A stretch of 64,000 nt of DNA from a bacterium (GTDB taxonomy: Bacteria > SM23-81 > DAOVCL01), in contig JAOZPP010000007.1 in NCBI GenBank assembly GCA_029932675.1, positions 1 through 64,000 of the forward strand, given 5' to 3'. The position numbers and the translations under genes were made by a program. The stretch's first letter is position 1. Each line of letters starts with the position of its first letter. The notes below the pieces were generated by a model. It did no database searches. It worked only from the letters and a program-made list of their open reading frames with translations, and was not told the DNA's origin. Positions 25,873-35,443 of this stretch are shown here, piece after piece.

Positions 25873-26853
25873 TTACTTCATTATCCTCCTTCTTAACAGC
25901 GAAGAGGGAAGGCTATACATGTAGAAGAGGCCTGCCGGATCGGGGATCTGATCGATTAACTTCTCGACCTCCTCATCGGTCATCTTCTCCTCTTCCTCTA
26001 TCCCCAAAAGGGAGGCAACAAAGGAGAGCGACCTCGCCCCTTGATCCCTGGCCCCCTTGGTGGGCCCGAAGCATCCCCGGCAGGGCATACAGGCATTGAT
26101 ACACCTTTCGCCGCAACCCGATCTTGTAGCCGGGCCTAAGCAGATAACCCCCTGGGCTAAAAAACACTTCTCCGGATCCAAGATCACCTCATATGGCCTC
26201 TTTACCTCCTTCAGCGAAAGCTTCTCAGGCTTAGAGTCAGCCAGAGGACAGGTATCGCACAAGGACTTGTCTGGGGCCAAGACCGCCCCCTTCTCCGGTA
26301 GCTTTCCCTCTAAGATGGCGGTTATTGCATTCATTATCAGGTCCGGTGGTGGAGCACATCCGGGGAGGTAGTAGTCTACCGGGATCACCTGATCGAGGGT
26401 GTGCACGGTATCCCAGAACTCCGGTATAGTGAGCTCCTTACCGGCCACCGCTGTCCTGGTCTGGGGGAGGACCCCTTCAGGGTTATCCATTGTAGGCACG
26501 CCCTTATATACCCTTTCGAATATCGTCTCCCTGTTCCAGAAGTTGGCCAGTCCAGGTATTCCGCCCAGGTGGGCACAGGAGCCGAAGGCAACAACGAGGC
26601 CGGACTTGCGCCTCAAGAGCTTAACCATCTCCCCCTGTTCCTCCGTGCGGATGGCCCCATTGATGAAGCTCACCGCTATCTCCCCATCGGCCATCCCTTC
26701 CACATCAGCCTTCTTGAAGTCCATGGCCACGGGCCAGAAGATGATATCCACAGCCTCAACCACCTTGAGGATATCCTCGGCCAGATCCACCACCGCCTCC
26801 TCACACCCCCCGCAGGAGGCGCACCAATAAAGTGCCACTTTTGGTTTAGCCAT
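25873..26853 (-). CDS. mvhG: F420-non-reducing-type [NiFe] hydrogenase small subunit
   Basis: 326 aa from the ATG at 26853 (SD AGGGGG); an upstream GTG is less likely. The proximal-cluster motif CASCGGCEEAVVD is at the N-terminus. GSCAHLGG and LPGCAPPPDL follow, then a Cys-rich C-terminal half (CDTCP, CGERCINACMPCRGCFGP). It has no Tat signal, so it is cytoplasmic. Confidence 0.94.
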   Translation of the reverse strand: MAKPKVALYWCASCGGCEEAVVDLAEDILKVVEAVDIIFWPVAMDFKKADVEGMADGEIAVSFINGAIRTEEQGEMVKLLRRKSGLVVAFGSCAHLGGIPGLANFWNRETIFERVYKGVPTMDNPEGVLPQTRTAVAGKELTIPEFWDTVHTLDQVIPVDYYLPGCAPPPDLIMNAITAILEGKLPEKGAVLAPDKSLCDTCPLADSKPEKLSLKEVKRPYEVILDPEKCFLAQGVICLGPATRSGCGERCINACMPCRGCFGPTKGARDQGARSLSFVASLLGIEEEEKMTDEEVEKLIDQIPDPAGLFYMYSLPSSLLRRRIMK

Positions 26854-26864
26854 AACTAACCCCC

Positions 26865-27164
26865 TCACTTATCCTTAGGCCTGGCGACTACAACATCACG
26901 GGAGATATCCAGGCTTGGCTTGGAGATAGCTACGATTATCCCCCAGCAAGCAAATATGGCCACAGTGATGAGGGCCCCTAAGCCTAAATCGTGCAGTAAA
27001 TTGTCAGAAACAAGGATGAGTTCGCCGTTCCAGATGTGGTCCACTATCCCGAAGATAGCCCCCCCAAGGAGCAAAAGGTTAAGCCACCAAACCCGTGGGC
27101 TCTTTCGGGACCTCCTTGTGGCCGATACGATGATCGATGCGGCCAATGGCACTGTGTAGCACAT
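26865..27164 (-). CDS. Small membrane protein of the hydrogenase operon
   Basis: 99 aa with three hydrophobic stretches: residues ~2-15, ~27-45 and ~60-81, and a charged C-terminus. SD GGAGG. It lies between mvhD and mvhG with short gaps. No family is recognised. It might tether the soluble Mvh-Hdr complex to the membrane, but this is only inferred from position. Confidence 0.75.
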   Translation of the reverse strand: MCYTVPLAASIIVSATRRSRKSPRVWWLNLLLLGGAIFGIVDHIWNGELILVSDNLLHDLGLGALITVAIFACWGIIVAISKPSLDISRDVVVARPKDK

Positions 27165-27188
27165 TCCAACCTCCTCTCTGAAATGGAC

Positions 27189-27599
27189 TCAACCGCTAAG
27201 GGGTAACCGTAAAGGCCCCAACTCCCTAATTGTCTCCGCCATCTCATTTGCCACCTTGGCAAACCTCTCCCCCTCCCCTGCAGCAACCCAGTCGACCTTC
27301 ACCCTTTCCGGTTCCACCCCAAATTGGGCAAGGGCCTTCCTCAACAGGAGCATCCTCCTCCTGGTTTTGTAGTTCCCCTTCTTGTAATGGCAATCTCCAG
27401 GATGACATCCCAAGATCAAGACCCCACTTGCCCCCTCCCTAAAGGCCTGGAGCACAAGCTCGGTATCCACCCTACCGCTGCACATCACCCTGATAGGCCT
27501 TATGTTTGCAGGATATTCCAGCCTGGCATTACCCGCTTTATCCGCCCCCTCATAGGAGCACCAGTTACAGAGGAAGCTGACGATGGTCGGCTCATTCAT
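27189..27599 (-). CDS. mvhD: MvhD, hydrogenase-to-HdrA electron-transfer subunit
   Basis: 136 aa; the ATG at 27599 overlaps the hdrA stop (ATGA). Full motif set: FLCNWCSYEGADKAG, MCSGRVD, GCHPGDCHYKKGNYKTRRR, and E-R-x-x-V-x-W-V. The small [2Fe-2S] protein passes electrons from the hydrogenase to HdrA. It sits directly upstream of the hydrogenase genes. Confidence 0.93.
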   Translation of the reverse strand: MNEPTIVSFLCNWCSYEGADKAGNARLEYPANIRPIRVMCSGRVDTELVLQAFREGASGVLILGCHPGDCHYKKGNYKTRRRMLLLRKALAQFGVEPERVKVDWVAAGEGERFAKVANEMAETIRELGPLRLPLSG

Positions 27600-29530
27600 C
27601 TTACTACCTCCCTGATTTCGGCAAATATCTCCTCGTTGGTAAAGTGCTTTGCCCGGGCAGCACCCGTAGGACAGGCAGCCACACAGGTACCACATCCCCG
27701 GCAGAGGGTATCGTCGACGACAGCCACCTTCTTCTCCTCGTCTCGGGATATGGCGGAGTAGGGGCAGATGGAGATACAGGTATTACAGCCCCCGCAGATC
27801 TCCTCGTCTATCACCGCCACTATCGGTTCCAACTCCAACTTCTCACCCGGTATGAGCCGGGAGAGTATCCTTCCGGCGGCTGCTCCACCCTGGGCAACCG
27901 CATCCCCGATATCCTTTGGACCCTGGCAACATCCCGCGATGAAGACACCCTCAAGTGGGGTCCCAAAGGACTTCATCAGGGGGTGCTCCTCGGAGAAGAA
28001 GCCCCTTTCGTCAAGGGGTATATCGAGGATGGCGGCAAGTTTTGCGGTGTCCGGATTGGGTTCAATGGCAGGAGCCAGCACAACCATATCCACAGCCAAG
28101 CTCTTGCTTGTGGAGTCGGCCTTGTATTCTACAACCAGACCCTTACCATCTCTGCTAACCCTCTCGCTGCCATTGCTTCTGATGAACTCCACACCCTTTT
28201 CAACCACCTCTTCATATAATCTCTGATGTTCCTTCTTGGGCAGACAGAGGTCGGTGTAGAAACTATACACCTCCACCCCAGGGATCTTCTCCTTTAACAG
28301 ATGGGCCAATTTTACCGAATACATACAGCATATACCTGAGCAGTGTCCCTTCTCCTTCCTGCCCACACAGTAGACGAAGGCGACGGACCTGGGCTCCCGG
28401 CCATCCTTGAGAAGGATCTTCCCCCCAGTAGGGCCATTGGAGGCGTTCAACCTCTCCAACTCCAGGCCTGTCAAAACATTGTCGAACCTCCCATATCCGT
28501 ATTGGGCAAGGGAGGAAGGGTTAAATTGGGTAGAACCCGTGGCCAAGATAATCGCCCCCACCCTCTTCTCCTCAATCCTATCCTGATCATCGAAGTCGAT
28601 GGCATCAAACGGACAGGCCTCCTGGCAGGCATTGCACTCCCCTCCTTTTAGCTTTATGCAGTTGGCCTCATCTATAACCGGCACATTGGGAAGTGCACCG
28701 GCAAAGGGGATGTAGATAGCCTTCCGCTTGGAAAGCCCCTCGTCGAACTCGTTGGAGACCTCTACCGGACAGGGCTCAAAACAGGCACTACACCCAATGC
28801 AGGCCTCCTCCGATACATACCTCGCCTTTCTCCTGATCTTGACGGTGAAGTTCCCATACGAGCCAACAACCCCTTCCAGCTCACCATAGGTAATGGCCTC
28901 GATGTTCTCTTTCTGCAGGACCTCCTGAAGTTCAGGGGCGAGCATACAGGGGGCACACTCCATGGTCTGATAGACCTCCTCGAACCTGGCCCCCAACCCC
29001 CCAATACAGGGGCTCTTCTCCAGTAGGTAGACCTTTCTCCCCTTCTGGGCAAGGGTGAGCGTCGCCTCCAACCCCGCCACCCCACTCCCCACTACGAGGA
29101 CATCGGGGTGGATCTCAATCTCCTTTTTCTCTATGGGCTCCTGGAGGGTGGCCCTCATCGTTGCCGCCCGCACCAGGCTCTTTGCCTTGGCTGTGGCCTG
29201 GGCCGGGTCTGGGGTAACCCAGGCACACTGCTCCCTGATGTTCGTCATCTGCAGGAGATAGGGGTTCAAACCCACCCCTTCACAGGCCCGCATGAACTTC
29301 TGCTCATACTGCTTGGGGGTACAAGCGGCGATCACCACCCTCGTTAGTCCACCCTTGCGTATCTCCTCCTGAAGGAACCTTATCCCATCCTCCGAACAGA
29401 GGAGGTTGTGGCTCTTTGCCGTCACCACATCCTCGATCCCTTCAGCCTCAGCCACAACGGAGTCGACATCGATCCTATCCCCTATGTTTGGCCCGCACTT
29501 GCATACAAAAACGCCTATCCTCTCTGCCAT
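27596..29530 (-). CDS. hdrA: HdrA, electron-bifurcating flavoprotein (Mvh-associated)
   Basis: 644 aa from the ATG at 29530 (SD AAGGAGGAG); an ATG at 29545 overlaps the previous stop and is the alternative. N-terminal IGVFVCKCG domain; FAD motif GSGVAGLEA; the cluster loop MECAPCMLAP (CxxC); ferredoxin motifs CIGCSACFEPCP and CNACQEACP mid-protein; and two at the C-terminus (CGGCNTCISICP; CRGCGTCVAACP). It is complete and likely the HdrA of the H2-dependent bifurcating complex. Confidence 0.93.
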   Translation of the reverse strand: MAERIGVFVCKCGPNIGDRIDVDSVVAEAEGIEDVVTAKSHNLLCSEDGIRFLQEEIRKGGLTRVVIAACTPKQYEQKFMRACEGVGLNPYLLQMTNIREQCAWVTPDPAQATAKAKSLVRAATMRATLQEPIEKKEIEIHPDVLVVGSGVAGLEATLTLAQKGRKVYLLEKSPCIGGLGARFEEVYQTMECAPCMLAPELQEVLQKENIEAITYGELEGVVGSYGNFTVKIRRKARYVSEEACIGCSACFEPCPVEVSNEFDEGLSKRKAIYIPFAGALPNVPVIDEANCIKLKGGECNACQEACPFDAIDFDDQDRIEEKRVGAIILATGSTQFNPSSLAQYGYGRFDNVLTGLELERLNASNGPTGGKILLKDGREPRSVAFVYCVGRKEKGHCSGICCMYSVKLAHLLKEKIPGVEVYSFYTDLCLPKKEHQRLYEEVVEKGVEFIRSNGSERVSRDGKGLVVEYKADSTSKSLAVDMVVLAPAIEPNPDTAKLAAILDIPLDERGFFSEEHPLMKSFGTPLEGVFIAGCCQGPKDIGDAVAQGGAAAGRILSRLIPGEKLELEPIVAVIDEEICGGCNTCISICPYSAISRDEEKKVAVVDDTLCRGCGTCVAACPTGAARAKHFTNEEIFAEIREVVR

Positions 29531-29541
29531 TCTCTCCTCCT

Positions 29542-29940
29542 TCATTCTATCGGCCCCAATCCCCTCATCTCCTCCACAAAACCCCTTATGGTCTGCCCTA
29601 ACTTCGCGCTCTCCCCGGTGGAGAATGACTCAAACCTTACCCTCTGGGGTTCAATCCCCATCTGTGCCAGAAGGTTTTGCAGCAACAGGACCCTCCTCCT
29701 GGCTTTGTAGTTCCCGTTGTGCTCGCATTCCTCAGGAGGGCATCCGGCAACCAACACCCCCCAGGCACCTTGGGAGAAGGCCTCGAGGATGAGCTCCGGG
29801 CTAACCCTCCCCGAACACATGGTGACAATGGGGTCAACCAGGCCCTTGGCCCCGGTGGGGGCCGCCGAATGGGAGAGCTGCAGCCCTGGATAGACAGACC
29901 AATTGCAGCAGAAGACGACTACCTTTGCTTCTTCCCTCAT
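29542..29940 (-). CDS. Divergent MvhD-like protein
   Basis: 132 aa, with start ATG at 29940 overlapping the previous stop. Kept: MCSGRVSPELILEAF, GCPPEEC, NGNYKARRR. Changed: the usual CNWCSY-x-GAD-x-AG is CNWSVYPGLQLSH, so the second Cys of the pair is Ser (though a Cys doublet CC precedes it). Its cluster ligation must differ from normal MvhD, or the cluster may be lost. Located between two hdr genes of the hydrogenase set. Confidence 0.82.
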   Translation of the reverse strand: MREEAKVVVFCCNWSVYPGLQLSHSAAPTGAKGLVDPIVTMCSGRVSPELILEAFSQGAWGVLVAGCPPEECEHNGNYKARRRVLLLQNLLAQMGIEPQRVRFESFSTGESAKLGQTIRGFVEEMRGLGPIE

Positions 29941-30497
29941 CTGGCCCCTCCCTGAATGGAGCTTAACACCCTTCCACGGAGTTCCCTCTGGGATACTCCC
30001 CACCCAGGGCTTTGGGTGATCGCCCCTGAAGGACAGGTGGCCGTGCACACCCCGCAGCCCTCACATTTGACCCTATCGACGAGGAGCTTCCCATCCTCTC
30101 CCTGTGAGATCGCTTCTGCCTTGCAGACGGAGATGCAGATCCCACATCGGCTACAGAGCTCATCATCAATTATCGCCGTGGAGCCCTGAACCTCCAGTCC
30201 CAGCTCCCGCAACTCCGCCCTAACATCCCTGATGATATCTGTGACAGGGACATTTGCCGAACAGTTCTTCTCACAGTTTTTGCAGTTGAAACACTGGAAA
30301 AACCTCTCGGCGACATAGAGGGATGGCTTAACCTCACCGGAGAGCAGCCCATAGGCGAGTAGAAGTTGGCCCCGCGGCGTATCGGCCTCCCAATGGGAGG
30401 TCTTAAAGAGATGACAAAGTTCGTAGCAGTAACCGCATCTAATGCAAATGTTTAACTCCGCCTCCCATTCCCTCAATCTCTCAAATCTTCCTTTCAT
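29937..30497 (-). CDS. HdrC/GlcF-like iron-sulfur protein with extra ferredoxin domain
   Basis: 186 aa. The first ~100 residues (CIRCGYCYELC; ADTPRGQLLLAYGLLSGEV; CFNCKNCEKNCSA) match the N-terminus of the HdrD/GlcF-like protein at 53578 but without its CCG domains. The rest is a two-cluster ferredoxin like the C-terminus of HdrA (CSRCGICISVC; CEGCGVCTATCPSGAI). It looks like a hybrid electron conduit. It binds no disulfide itself, as no CCG domain is present. Confidence 0.85.
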   Translation of the reverse strand: MKGRFERLREWEAELNICIRCGYCYELCHLFKTSHWEADTPRGQLLLAYGLLSGEVKPSLYVAERFFQCFNCKNCEKNCSANVPVTDIIRDVRAELRELGLEVQGSTAIIDDELCSRCGICISVCKAEAISQGEDGKLLVDRVKCEGCGVCTATCPSGAITQSPGWGVSQRELRGRVLSSIQGGAR

Positions 30498-30508
30498 AGT
30501 TCCCCCCT

Positions 30509-30922
30509 CTAATCCTTCAATGGTCCCAGCTCGTCGACCCTCTCTATAAATTCATTAACCACCTGAGCGAACTTTGCCCCCTCAGATGCGGATATCCACT
30601 CCAGTCGTAAGCGATCAGGCTCAATGCCGAAGTCGGAAAGAAGCTTCCTTAAAAGAAAGATCCTCCTTTGCGTCTTGTAGTTCCCATTCTGATAATGACA
30701 GTCCCCGGGGTGGCAGCCAGCAACCAGAACCCCCCAAGCACCTCTCTCAAATGCCTTCAGGATTAGCTCTGGATCGACCCTGCTTGAGCACATCGTAGGG
30801 ATTATTGTGAAATTGGGCAACATCTTCATCCTTGACGTGCCCGCCAAATCGGCTGCTGCCGATGAGCACCACTTACAACAAAAGGCAATGACTTTAAGCT
30901 GAAAATCCGTTTCCGTTTTCAT
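30509..30922 (-). CDS. mvhD: MvhD/FlxD-like electron-transfer protein
   Basis: 137 aa with the full set: FCCKWCSSAAADLAG, MCSSRVDPELIL, GCHPGDCHYQNGNYKTQRR. It lies 3 nt after the giant HdrA-GltD-HdrA gene and is its probable partner. Confidence 0.9.
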   Translation of the reverse strand: MKTETDFQLKVIAFCCKWCSSAAADLAGTSRMKMLPNFTIIPTMCSSRVDPELILKAFERGAWGVLVAGCHPGDCHYQNGNYKTQRRIFLLRKLLSDFGIEPDRLRLEWISASEGAKFAQVVNEFIERVDELGPLKD

Positions 30923-30925
30923 CCT

Positions 30926-33900
30926 CTATACCGTAGCTGCATTCACCATTGCCATGGTCTGCTGCGATTTGAAGCCCAGTTGTTGGATGGCTCCTGATGG
31001 ACAGGAGGAAGCGCAGTTGCCACAGCCCTTACAGAGCGCCTTATTCACTTGCGAAACCCTCCTGTTTCCCCTCTCAATCAGTTCCGGCGCCTCATAAGGG
31101 CAGACAGATACACAAACGCCGCAGCCAGCGCAGATATCCTCGTTCACCGAGGCGGTAATCGCCTCTGCTTCGTATTGCTGCTTGGAGATGATAGTGGCCG
31201 CGCGGGCAGCAGCCGCTTTCGCCTGAGCAATGGTCTCTTCAATTGCCTTTGGGCTGTGGGCTAAACCGGCCAAGAACACACCTTCGGTGGCAAAATCAAC
31301 GGGGCGAAGTTTAACATGGGCCTCCAAGAAGAAGCCATCATCATTTAGGGGCACTTTTAACATCTGAGAGATGTCTGGGGCATCTCCCCGGGGGATTATG
31401 GCCGGGGAGAGCACTACAAGATCTGGCTCGATCACCAGTTGACCTCCCAAAATGGGATCCTTTACCTTCACAATCAAATCGGTTTTCGGCGATGACCGAG
31501 TGACTATGGGCTTTTCGTCCTTGTCATACCTGATGAACGTTATCCCGCTCTGCCTCGCCCTCTGGTAATACTCTTCAACCAGCCCATAGGTCCTTACTTC
31601 CCTATATAAAATGTATATTTGGGCCTTAGGGTTTAGCTCCCGCAGCTTGAGTGCGTTCTTCACCGCCTCTTGGCAACATACCCGTGAACAGTAGGGATGT
31701 TCATCATCCCTTGAACCCACACACTGGATCATTACCACGGTCTTCGGCAGCCGGTATTTGGTGTTCGGTTCCCGGGTTTCGGGCCTCCGCGACAACCGAT
31801 GACCGATGACCGATAACCGGTGCTCCAGCTCGAGCTGGGTTATAACCCTCTCATCCTCTCCATAGAGGTACTCTTTTGGCCTCGATTCCACTGCCCCAGT
31901 TGCTATGATCACCACACCATGCTCAATTTCGGTACTCATCGCCGGCCGATTACCATTTACCGACAACCGTGTTTTATAGTTCCCAATGTAGCCCTCTATG
32001 GAATCGATGCTTGTCCCCGTATATAGTTTAATTCGCGGATTCCCTTCCAATTCCTTGATTAGGGAGTTCAGATACCCCTGCACATCGTTACCATCAATAG
32101 TGTAGTAGATGTTCTTTAGGTTGCCGCCTAAGGTCTCCTCCCTCTCCGCGAGGTAGACCTCAAAGCCCTGTTCGGCAAGGGAGAGGGCAGCAACCATCCC
32201 GGCCAGCCCCCCCCCAATGACTAATCCCCTCTGATCAACGGGGAGCATAACCTTGGGCAGGGGCTCTAATAACCTCGCCTTGGCCACAGCCATCTGGAGG
32301 AGGGCCTTTGCCTTGGCCGTTGCCCTTTCCGGCTGGTTCATATGGACCCAGGAACACTGGTCCCTAATATTGGCCATCTCAAAGAGAGAGGGGTTAAGCC
32401 CTGCCTCCCGCAGCGTCTCCTGGAACAGGGGCTCGTGGGTTCGCGGGGAACAGGAGGCAACAACTACCCTGTTTAGCCCATATTCCTCTATTGCCGCTTT
32501 GATCCTCTCCTGGGTGTCCTGGGAGCAGGTAAAGAGGTTATCCTCTGCATAGACCACATTGGGTAAGGTTTTGGCATACTCCACTACAGAAGGGACATCT
32601 ACCACACTGCCGATGTTTATTCCACAGTGGCATACAAAGCAACCGATCCTGGCCGGTTGACCTTCAACCTCCTTCTCCGGAGGGTATCTCTTTTCGATGA
32701 CCTCCTGACCACGGGCTACAGAGAGAAGCTCGGCCGTTGCGGCAGCAGCACCTGATGCCTGCATCACCGTCTCCGGGATATCCTTGGGCGAGGAGGCGGC
32801 ACCACAAACGAATATCCCCGGTCTGGTTGTCTCTATGGGGGAGAACTTCGGAGTAAGGAAGAACTTATGCTTGTTTAATCGTAACCCTAATTTATCGGAG
32901 AGGGCCAACGCCTTCTCTGAGGGCTCAAAGCCAACGGAGAGGACGACGAGGTCAAATTCCTCAGATACCTGTCTGCCCTCCTCAGTGGTATAGTAAACCT
33001 GTAGATTCCCTGAGCCCTCTATCTCCTTAACCTTACCAACCCTTGAACGAACAAACCTTACCCCGTACTCCTCTTTTGCCCGCTCGTAATATTTGTCAAA
33101 GTCCTTTCCGTAGGCCCGAATATCCATAAAGAAGATTGTGGCTTCAACCTCCTTTAAATGCTCCTTAGCGATAATAGCCTCCTTAATTGCATACATACAG
33201 CAGACCGAGGAACAATATGGATGACCGACATCATCATCCCGAGAGCCCACGCATTGTATCCAGGCAATCCTTTTCGGTCCCTTCCCGTCCGATGGACGCT
33301 GCACCTTTCCCTGATAGGGGCCTGAGGCAGAGAGGAGCCGTTCAAATTGAATACTGGTGATCACGTTTGGGTACTTTGTATAGCCATATTCGTGCTTCAA
33401 CTGGGGGTTGAACTTCTCTGCGCCAGGGGCCAAGATGACTGAGCCCACATCGATATCCAGGCTCTCTCCCACCATTGAATGGAGAACTGCATTGGCCTCA
33501 CATACCCTCTGGCATTCCAAGCACTCCGAACAGAGCCCACACTCCAAACACCGATTTGCCTCTTCAACGGCCATCTCCTCAGTAAAGCCGAGTTCCACCT
33601 CCTGGAAGCCACTGACTCGCTCCTCGAGGGGGAGGAGGGGCATAACCTGCCGGGGCCTCCTCTCGGCGAATTGGGGCGGTTCCCTCTGGGGGAGTTCTCT
33701 CGCCGAATCCTCCCTACCCCTCCGCAAGTCCTCTCCCCTTAAGAACCTGTCTATAGATATAGCAGCCTCATGGCCATGGGCCACGGCCTCCACCACTGAG
33801 GCAGGACCACTCACCACATCACCCCCAGCAAATATGCCCTCGACATTGGTGGCCAGGGTCAGCGAATCAACTTCAATGGTCCCCATCGGTGTTATCCTGA

Positions 33901-35437
33901 TACCCATCTCCTCCAGAAAGGAGGTCTCCGAGACCTGACCGATTGCTATTATCACCGTATCACAATCGAGAGAGGTCTCCACCTGGGGATCAAAGGTGGG
34001 ATTGAAGTTGCCGGCGGCATCGAAGACAGAACTGCAGCGAACAAGCTTTATCCGGCTTATCAGACCGTCATGGCCCACAATCTCTTTCGGCCCCCAGGAA
34101 GGGTGGATCTTTACCCCCTCTTCCAATGCTGCCTCGATCTCCCACTCATGGGCAGGCATCTCCTGGCGGCGTTCCAGGCAAGCAAGGTGCACCTCTCTGG
34201 CTCCCAGGCGCATGGAGCAACGGGCTACATCGATGGCCACATTGCCGCCACCAATAACCACCACCTTCTTACCTATCTTCACTTCCTTATCGGTATTTAC
34301 TGCCTTCAGAAAGTCTAATCCAAGTAGTACCCCAGGAAGGTCACCCCCCTTGAGCTTTAATCCCTTGCTCCCCTGTGCCCCAATGGCAAAAAAGAAGGCT
34401 TTATAACCCTCCTCCCTTAACTTCTCCAAATCCGTTTGTGAAGTAATCGGTGTATTGGCCTTCAGTTCGATCCCCTCCTCCTTGAGGATCTCATTGATCT
34501 CCCATTCTATCTCCTCCCTGGGCAACCTATAGGCCGGAATACCCATCCTCATCATCCCTCCCGCTGCGGGGCTTGCCTCAAATATGGTCGTTGGATAGCC
34601 AAGGGCAGATAAGTAATAGGCACAGGCCAAGCCTGCTGGCCCAGCTCCAATAATGGCTACTTTACCCTTCCCCTCTGAGGGTTTTCCTGGCTCGGTCTTA
34701 CCTTCAGCGGTGGGGAGCTCATCCTTATGGGCGGAAACCCAGTCAGCGACAAACCTCTTTAGTGTGGCAATGGCTATTGGCTCATCATATTCCCCTCTTC
34801 TGCAGTAAGTCTCACAGGGGTGATGACAAACCCGGCCACAGATCGAAGGGAAGGGGTTGTCTTGGCGGATGAGATCGTAGGCCTCCCTATATTTCCTTTC
34901 CGAGATGAGGGCAATGTAGCCCTGAGCGTGTACACCGGCAGGACAATTTACCTGACAGGGGGGCCTTGCCTTCTTGTCTATGGCAAAGGCATTTGGATAG
35001 GCCTGGGGGAAGAGCCTGAAGACTGCCTTTCGATTTACGAGGGCCTCATCGAATTCAGAGGCCACCTCCACTGGACAGGCCTTCTCACACTCACCGCAAC
35101 CAGTGCATTTATCAAGATCAATATATCTTGGCCGCTTGAAGACCCTCACCGTGAAGTTGCCTGCTTCCCCGGTTATCCCCTCTATTTCAGCGCCGGAGAG
35201 CAGCTCTATGTTCAGATGTCGGCCACACTCAACCAGCTTGGGGGACATAATACACATGGCACAATCGTTGGTGGGGAATGTTTTGTCCAATTGGGCCATT
35301 ATCCCTCCAATGGCCGGAGAGTCTTCAAGAAGGTAAACCTTAAATCCTGAATTGGCTAGGTCTAAGGATGCTTGGATGCCAGCTATCCCGCCGCCAACAA
35401 CGAGGACAGCACCAGTTTTTTTATTGCCCTTTTTCAT
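30926..35437 (-). CDS. HdrA-GltD-HdrA triple fusion (1503 aa)
   Basis: An HdrA ([33 protein letters not shown]) is split after ~150 residues by a complete GltD/NfnB-like NAD(P)H oxidoreductase (~155-620: CQVNCPAGV, ICGRVCHHPCETYCRR, IGAGPAGLA, VVIGGGNVAIDVAR, IFAGGDVV). HdrA then resumes (CLECGLCSECLEC; CVGSRDDD; CCMYAIKEA). A second HdrA starts near 920 (IGCFVCHCGIN) with GGGLAGMVA but no CxxC loop: YYTIDGNDVQ stands in its place. Two ferredoxin motifs end the protein (CAGCGVCVSVCP; CKGCGNCASSCP). Repeat-derived peptides interrupt the second HdrA (RLSVIGHRLSRR). The fusion puts NAD(P)H input, two flavins for bifurcation and ferredoxin output on one chain (inference). Confidence 0.92.
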   Translation of the reverse strand: MKKGNKKTGAVLVVGGGIAGIQASLDLANSGFKVYLLEDSPAIGGIMAQLDKTFPTNDCAMCIMSPKLVECGRHLNIELLSGAEIEGITGEAGNFTVRVFKRPRYIDLDKCTGCGECEKACPVEVASEFDEALVNRKAVFRLFPQAYPNAFAIDKKARPPCQVNCPAGVHAQGYIALISERKYREAYDLIRQDNPFPSICGRVCHHPCETYCRRGEYDEPIAIATLKRFVADWVSAHKDELPTAEGKTEPGKPSEGKGKVAIIGAGPAGLACAYYLSALGYPTTIFEASPAAGGMMRMGIPAYRLPREEIEWEINEILKEEGIELKANTPITSQTDLEKLREEGYKAFFFAIGAQGSKGLKLKGGDLPGVLLGLDFLKAVNTDKEVKIGKKVVVIGGGNVAIDVARCSMRLGAREVHLACLERRQEMPAHEWEIEAALEEGVKIHPSWGPKEIVGHDGLISRIKLVRCSSVFDAAGNFNPTFDPQVETSLDCDTVIIAIGQVSETSFLEEMGIRITPMGTIEVDSLTLATNVEGIFAGGDVVSGPASVVEAVAHGHEAAISIDRFLRGEDLRRGREDSARELPQREPPQFAERRPRQVMPLLPLEERVSGFQEVELGFTEEMAVEEANRCLECGLCSECLECQRVCEANAVLHSMVGESLDIDVGSVILAPGAEKFNPQLKHEYGYTKYPNVITSIQFERLLSASGPYQGKVQRPSDGKGPKRIAWIQCVGSRDDDVGHPYCSSVCCMYAIKEAIIAKEHLKEVEATIFFMDIRAYGKDFDKYYERAKEEYGVRFVRSRVGKVKEIEGSGNLQVYYTTEEGRQVSEEFDLVVLSVGFEPSEKALALSDKLGLRLNKHKFFLTPKFSPIETTRPGIFVCGAASSPKDIPETVMQASGAAAATAELLSVARGQEVIEKRYPPEKEVEGQPARIGCFVCHCGINIGSVVDVPSVVEYAKTLPNVVYAEDNLFTCSQDTQERIKAAIEEYGLNRVVVASCSPRTHEPLFQETLREAGLNPSLFEMANIRDQCSWVHMNQPERATAKAKALLQMAVAKARLLEPLPKVMLPVDQRGLVIGGGLAGMVAALSLAEQGFEVYLAEREETLGGNLKNIYYTIDGNDVQGYLNSLIKELEGNPRIKLYTGTSIDSIEGYIGNYKTRLSVNGNRPAMSTEIEHGVVIIATGAVESRPKEYLYGEDERVITQLELEHRLSVIGHRLSRRPETREPNTKYRLPKTVVMIQCVGSRDDEHPYCSRVCCQEAVKNALKLRELNPKAQIYILYREVRTYGLVEEYYQRARQSGITFIRYDKDEKPIVTRSSPKTDLIVKVKDPILGGQLVIEPDLVVLSPAIIPRGDAPDISQMLKVPLNDDGFFLEAHVKLRPVDFATEGVFLAGLAHSPKAIEETIAQAKAAAARAATIISKQQYEAEAITASVNEDICAGCGVCVSVCPYEAPELIERGNRRVSQVNKALCKGCGNCASSCPSGAIQQLGFKSQQTMAMVNAATV
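31742..31820. repeat. In-frame 'cggtcatcggt' repeat insertion in HdrA fusion
   Basis: The plus strand shows runs of 'accgatgaccgatgaccgat' type and related 'ttcggttcccgggtttcggg'. The encoded peptide (about 25 residues, RLSVIGHRLS then RRPETREPN) has no counterpart at the same point of the paralogue at 39408, so it is an insertion. Confidence 0.7.
31940..31971. repeat. Short repeat of the same family in HdrA fusion
   Basis: The plus strand reads ccggccgattaccatttacc and continues gacaaccg. It encodes the SVNGNRPAM stretch, where the paralogue at 39408 has a longer version (see 40391). Confidence 0.5.
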
Positions 35438-35443
35438 CTATTC

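Noticed and set aside
27596-27598. TGA at the end of hdrA (27596) as a further Sec codon fusing it to mvhD
   Set aside because: The TGA overlaps the ATG of mvhD, which is in another frame, and the protein already has its normal C-terminus.
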